Shown: positions 62,067 to 64,000 of the stretch, piece after piece
Numbering within the stretch: position 1 is the stretch's first letter
Layout: the number at the start of each line of letters is the position of its first letter
Assembly (NCBI RefSeq): GCF_000378425.1
Contig: NZ_KB899817.1
Location: 62,001 to 126,000, forward strand
Direction of reading: 5' to 3'
DNA length: 64,000 nucleotides
From: Cohnella laeviribosi DSM 21336
GTDB taxonomy: Bacteria; Bacillota; Bacilli; Paenibacillales; Paenibacillaceae
Program-made: the position numbers and the translations under genes
Notes under the pieces: model-generated
Database searches by the model: none
Told to the model about the DNA's origin: nothing
The model's input: only the letters and a program-made list of their open reading frames with translations

Positions 62067-63085
62067 TGCTTAGCCCCCAGCCGTTCGCCATATTGCTTCT
62101 CATAGTATTGCTTGTAGCCTCCGGAACGAACGTGCTCCATCCATTCCTGGTTATTCAAATACCAGCGAATCGTCTCCACGATGCCGGTCTCGTAATTGAA
62201 CTTCGGATTCCACCCCAGTTCCTTGCGGATTTTGGTCGCATCGATCGCATAACGGCGGTCATGGCCCGGACGGTCGGCGACAAACGTAATCAACGATTCC
62301 GGCTTGTTCAGCTCTTTCAGGATCGTTTTTACCACCTGCAGGTTCGTGCGTTCGTTATTTCCGCCAATATTGTACACTTCGCCCGCGACGCCTTTGCGGA
62401 TCACCAGATCGATCGCGCTGCAGTGATCCTCTACGTACAGCCAGTCCCGGACATTCTGCCCGTCGCCGTATACCGGCAGCGGTTTGTCCTCCAAAGCGTT
62501 CTGGATCATAAGCGGGATCAGCTTCTCGGGGAATTGGTATGGGCCGTAATTGTTCGAGCAGCGGGTGATGTTAACCGGCAGACCGAACGTTTCGTGGTAA
62601 GCGCGAACCAACAGATCGGCGCCGGCTTTGCTGGCCGAATAAGGGCTGTTCGGCGCAAGCGGCGTCGTTTCGGAAAACAGTCCGGTATCGCTCAGCGTCC
62701 CGTAAACTTCATCGGTCGACACCTGAACGAATTTTTGGATTCCGTACTGTTTGGCCAGATCCAGCAGCGTCTGCGTGCCGAGAATGTTCGTTTTCACAAA
62801 CACATCCGGTTCCAAAATGCTCCGGTCCACATGGGATTCGGCCGCGAAGTTGACGACCACATCGACGCCCTCTTCAAATAGCGGCTGCAGCGAAGCGCGA
62901 TCGGTAATATCGACTTTGGCAAACCGATAGTTCGGAAGGCCTTCGACTGCGCGAAGATTTTCAAGATTGCCCGCATAGGTCAGACAATCCACGTTGATGA
63001 CGACATCCTCCGGATGCTCCCTCAGCACGTAATGCACGAAGTTGCTTCCGATAAAGCCGGCGCCGCCGGTTACGAGCAATTTCAT
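62063..63085 (-). CDS. rfbB: dTDP-glucose 4,6-dehydratase
   Basis: 340 residues. [31 protein letters not shown], catalytic [10 protein letters not shown] with [32 protein letters not shown]. The ATG at 63085 is eight bases after AGGGTGA; the open frame extends 33 codons upstream but that part overlaps rfbC and is not family sequence. Confidence 0.97.
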   Translation of the reverse strand: MKLLVTGGAGFIGSNFVHYVLREHPEDVVINVDCLTYAGNLENLRAVEGLPNYRFAKVDITDRASLQPLFEEGVDVVVNFAAESHVDRSILEPDVFVKTNILGTQTLLDLAKQYGIQKFVQVSTDEVYGTLSDTGLFSETTPLAPNSPYSASKAGADLLVRAYHETFGLPVNITRCSNNYGPYQFPEKLIPLMIQNALEDKPLPVYGDGQNVRDWLYVEDHCSAIDLVIRKGVAGEVYNIGGNNERTNLQVVKTILKELNKPESLITFVADRPGHDRRYAIDATKIRKELGWNPKFNYETGIVETIRWYLNNQEWMEHVRSGGYKQYYEKQYGERLGAKQ

Positions 63086-63093
63086 CGTTCCAA

Positions 63094-63651
63094 TCACCCT
63101 TCGAATACGAAATTGTTGTCCGCTTCTGACAAGACCGGATGTCTGCCGTCTTTTTCGGAAAGAATCGGAGAGGTCACCGGCCAATCGATGCCAAGCGCCG
63201 GATCGTTCCAGGCAATGCCCCGGTCATGCTCGGGAGAATAATATTCGTCCACCTTATAGAGCACTTCCGTTTGCGGCACCAGCGTGCAGAATCCATGCGC
63301 GAAACCTTGCGGAACGAGCAATTGCCGCTTATTGGCCGCCGACAAAATAAAACCTTGCCATTGCCCGAACGTAGGCGAGCCGCGCCGGATATCGACCACC
63401 ACATCGTAGATGGCCCCGGCAACGACCCGAACCAGCTTCGTCTGCGCTTTCGGGTTCAACTGGTAATGAAGGCCCCGCAGCACCCCCGCTTCCGCCGACA
63501 ACGAGTGATTATCCTGTATAAAATTGAAATGAATGCCGTGTTTCGCAAACGTTTGCGAATTATAAGATTCCATAAAGAAACCCCGGTGGTCGCCGAACAC
63601 AGCCGGCTCGATCAGCAGGACACCGGGAAGTTTGGCTTCCGTAACCTTCAT
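63094..63651 (-). CDS. rfbC: dTDP-4-dehydrorhamnose 3,5-epimerase
   Basis: 185-residue cupin enzyme. [22 protein letters not shown], the substrate/catalytic [20 protein letters not shown] with His-Tyr, [22 protein letters not shown] and [20 protein letters not shown]. Lies 8 bp before rfbB and 32 bp after rfbA. Confidence 0.97.
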   Translation of the reverse strand: MKVTEAKLPGVLLIEPAVFGDHRGFFMESYNSQTFAKHGIHFNFIQDNHSLSAEAGVLRGLHYQLNPKAQTKLVRVVAGAIYDVVVDIRRGSPTFGQWQGFILSAANKRQLLVPQGFAHGFCTLVPQTEVLYKVDEYYSPEHDRGIAWNDPALGIDWPVTSPILSEKDGRHPVLSEADNNFVFEG

Positions 63652-63683
63652 CGCTCTGCACCGATCCTCTCCAACTCTCCAAA

Positions 63684-64000
63684 TTACAGCTTCAGCTTCC
63701 CAAACTCTTCGCCGAACAGAATGTCTTTCGCCAATTCATTCGCCCTGGCAAGCGAAGCGTGAGTTCCGGCGTCGGTCCACCAGCCTTTAAGGATATCGTA
63801 CTTTAATTCGTTTGCCGCAATGTACGCGTTATTGACGTCCGTAATTTCCAATTCTCCGCGAGCGGACGGTTTAAGCGTCCGAATGATGTCAAACACGCGC
63901 GCATCAAACATATATATTCCGGTTACCGCATAGTTGCTTTTAGGCTCTTGCGGTTTTTCCTCGATCGATACGATCCGATCCCCGTCCAATTCCGGCACGC
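63684..64000 (-). CDS. rfbA: Glucose-1-phosphate thymidylyltransferase, 3' part only
   Basis: The last 104 or so residues of RfbA, cut by the window edge: IVSIEEKPQEPKSNYAVTGIYMFDARVFDIIRTLKPSARGELEITDVNNAYI, then GWWTDAGTHASLARANELAKDI. The catalytic N-terminal half is outside. It completes the set rfbA-C-B-D in one direction. Confidence 0.95.
   Translation of the reverse strand, partial: VPELDGDRIVSIEEKPQEPKSNYAVTGIYMFDARVFDIIRTLKPSARGELEITDVNNAYIAANELKYDILKGWWTDAGTHASLARANELAKDILFGEEFGKLKL

Overview
The window reads as a chromosomal segment of a motile, spore-forming Bacillota of the Paenibacillus/Cohnella type. This is an inference from an alpha/beta small acid-soluble spore protein, B. 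subtilis-like flagellar and competence gene order, two S-layer-homology (SLH) surface proteins and stalk-domain (copper-amine-oxidase N-terminal) proteins. Almost every gene lies on the minus strand. The only supported plus-strand gene is a glycosyltransferase at 604-1764. No tRNA, rRNA, CRISPR, IS element or prophage was recognised.

Read down the minus strand (high to low coordinates), 31.2 kb to 1.8 kb follows the order known from B. subtilis: degS-degU, a small membrane protein, comFA-comFC, yvyF, flgM-flgN-flgK-flgL-yviE-fliW-csrA-flaG-fliD-fliS-fliT, hag, then csp-hpf-secA-prfB. Into this backbone, between hag and csp, is set a nine-gene operon (16215 to 6833): an uncharacterised 199-aa protein, a Maf flagellin glycosyltransferase, and seven genes for CMP-legionaminic acid synthesis (legB, legC, legG, legI, a PglD/NeuD-type acyltransferase, ptmE, legF). 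Sigma-D-type promoters (TAAA-like -35, 15 bp, GCCGATAT-like -10) stand before hag, before this operon and before flgM, so flagellin and its sugar appear to be co-expressed. The hag leader carries a GGA-loop hairpin suited to CsrA, matching the fliW-csrA pair upstream. The flgM promoter -10 is also the 5' arm of an intrinsic terminator.

From 31.3 to 37.5 kb are envelope genes: a secreted phosphodiester glycosidase, a mannose-1-phosphate guanylyltransferase, a stalk-domain protein and a membrane-anchored Ser/Pro-rich protein. From 37.6 to 52.3 kb is an exopolysaccharide cluster: a split tyrosine kinase (CapA/CapB type), a PglF/CapD-type dehydratase, an initiating sugar transferase, an SDR epimerase, three glycosyltransferases, Wzy and Wzx, Ugd, a UDP-glucuronate epimerase and a decayed galE. 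The part from about 37.5 to 49 kb is visibly AT-rich against GC-richer flanks, as expected of an exchangeable serotype region.

From 52.4 to 59.2 kb two SLH surface proteins flank the PHP tyrosine phosphatase (CapC/YwqE type). Then follow metK behind a strong sigma-A promoter and a compact attenuator-like leader, an SASP gene, and the dTDP-rhamnose genes rfbD, rfbB, rfbC and the 3' end of rfbA, cut by the window edge. The region as a whole makes surface glycans and glycoproteins: flagellin sugar, capsule/EPS, rhamnose precursors and the SLH proteins that bind the wall.
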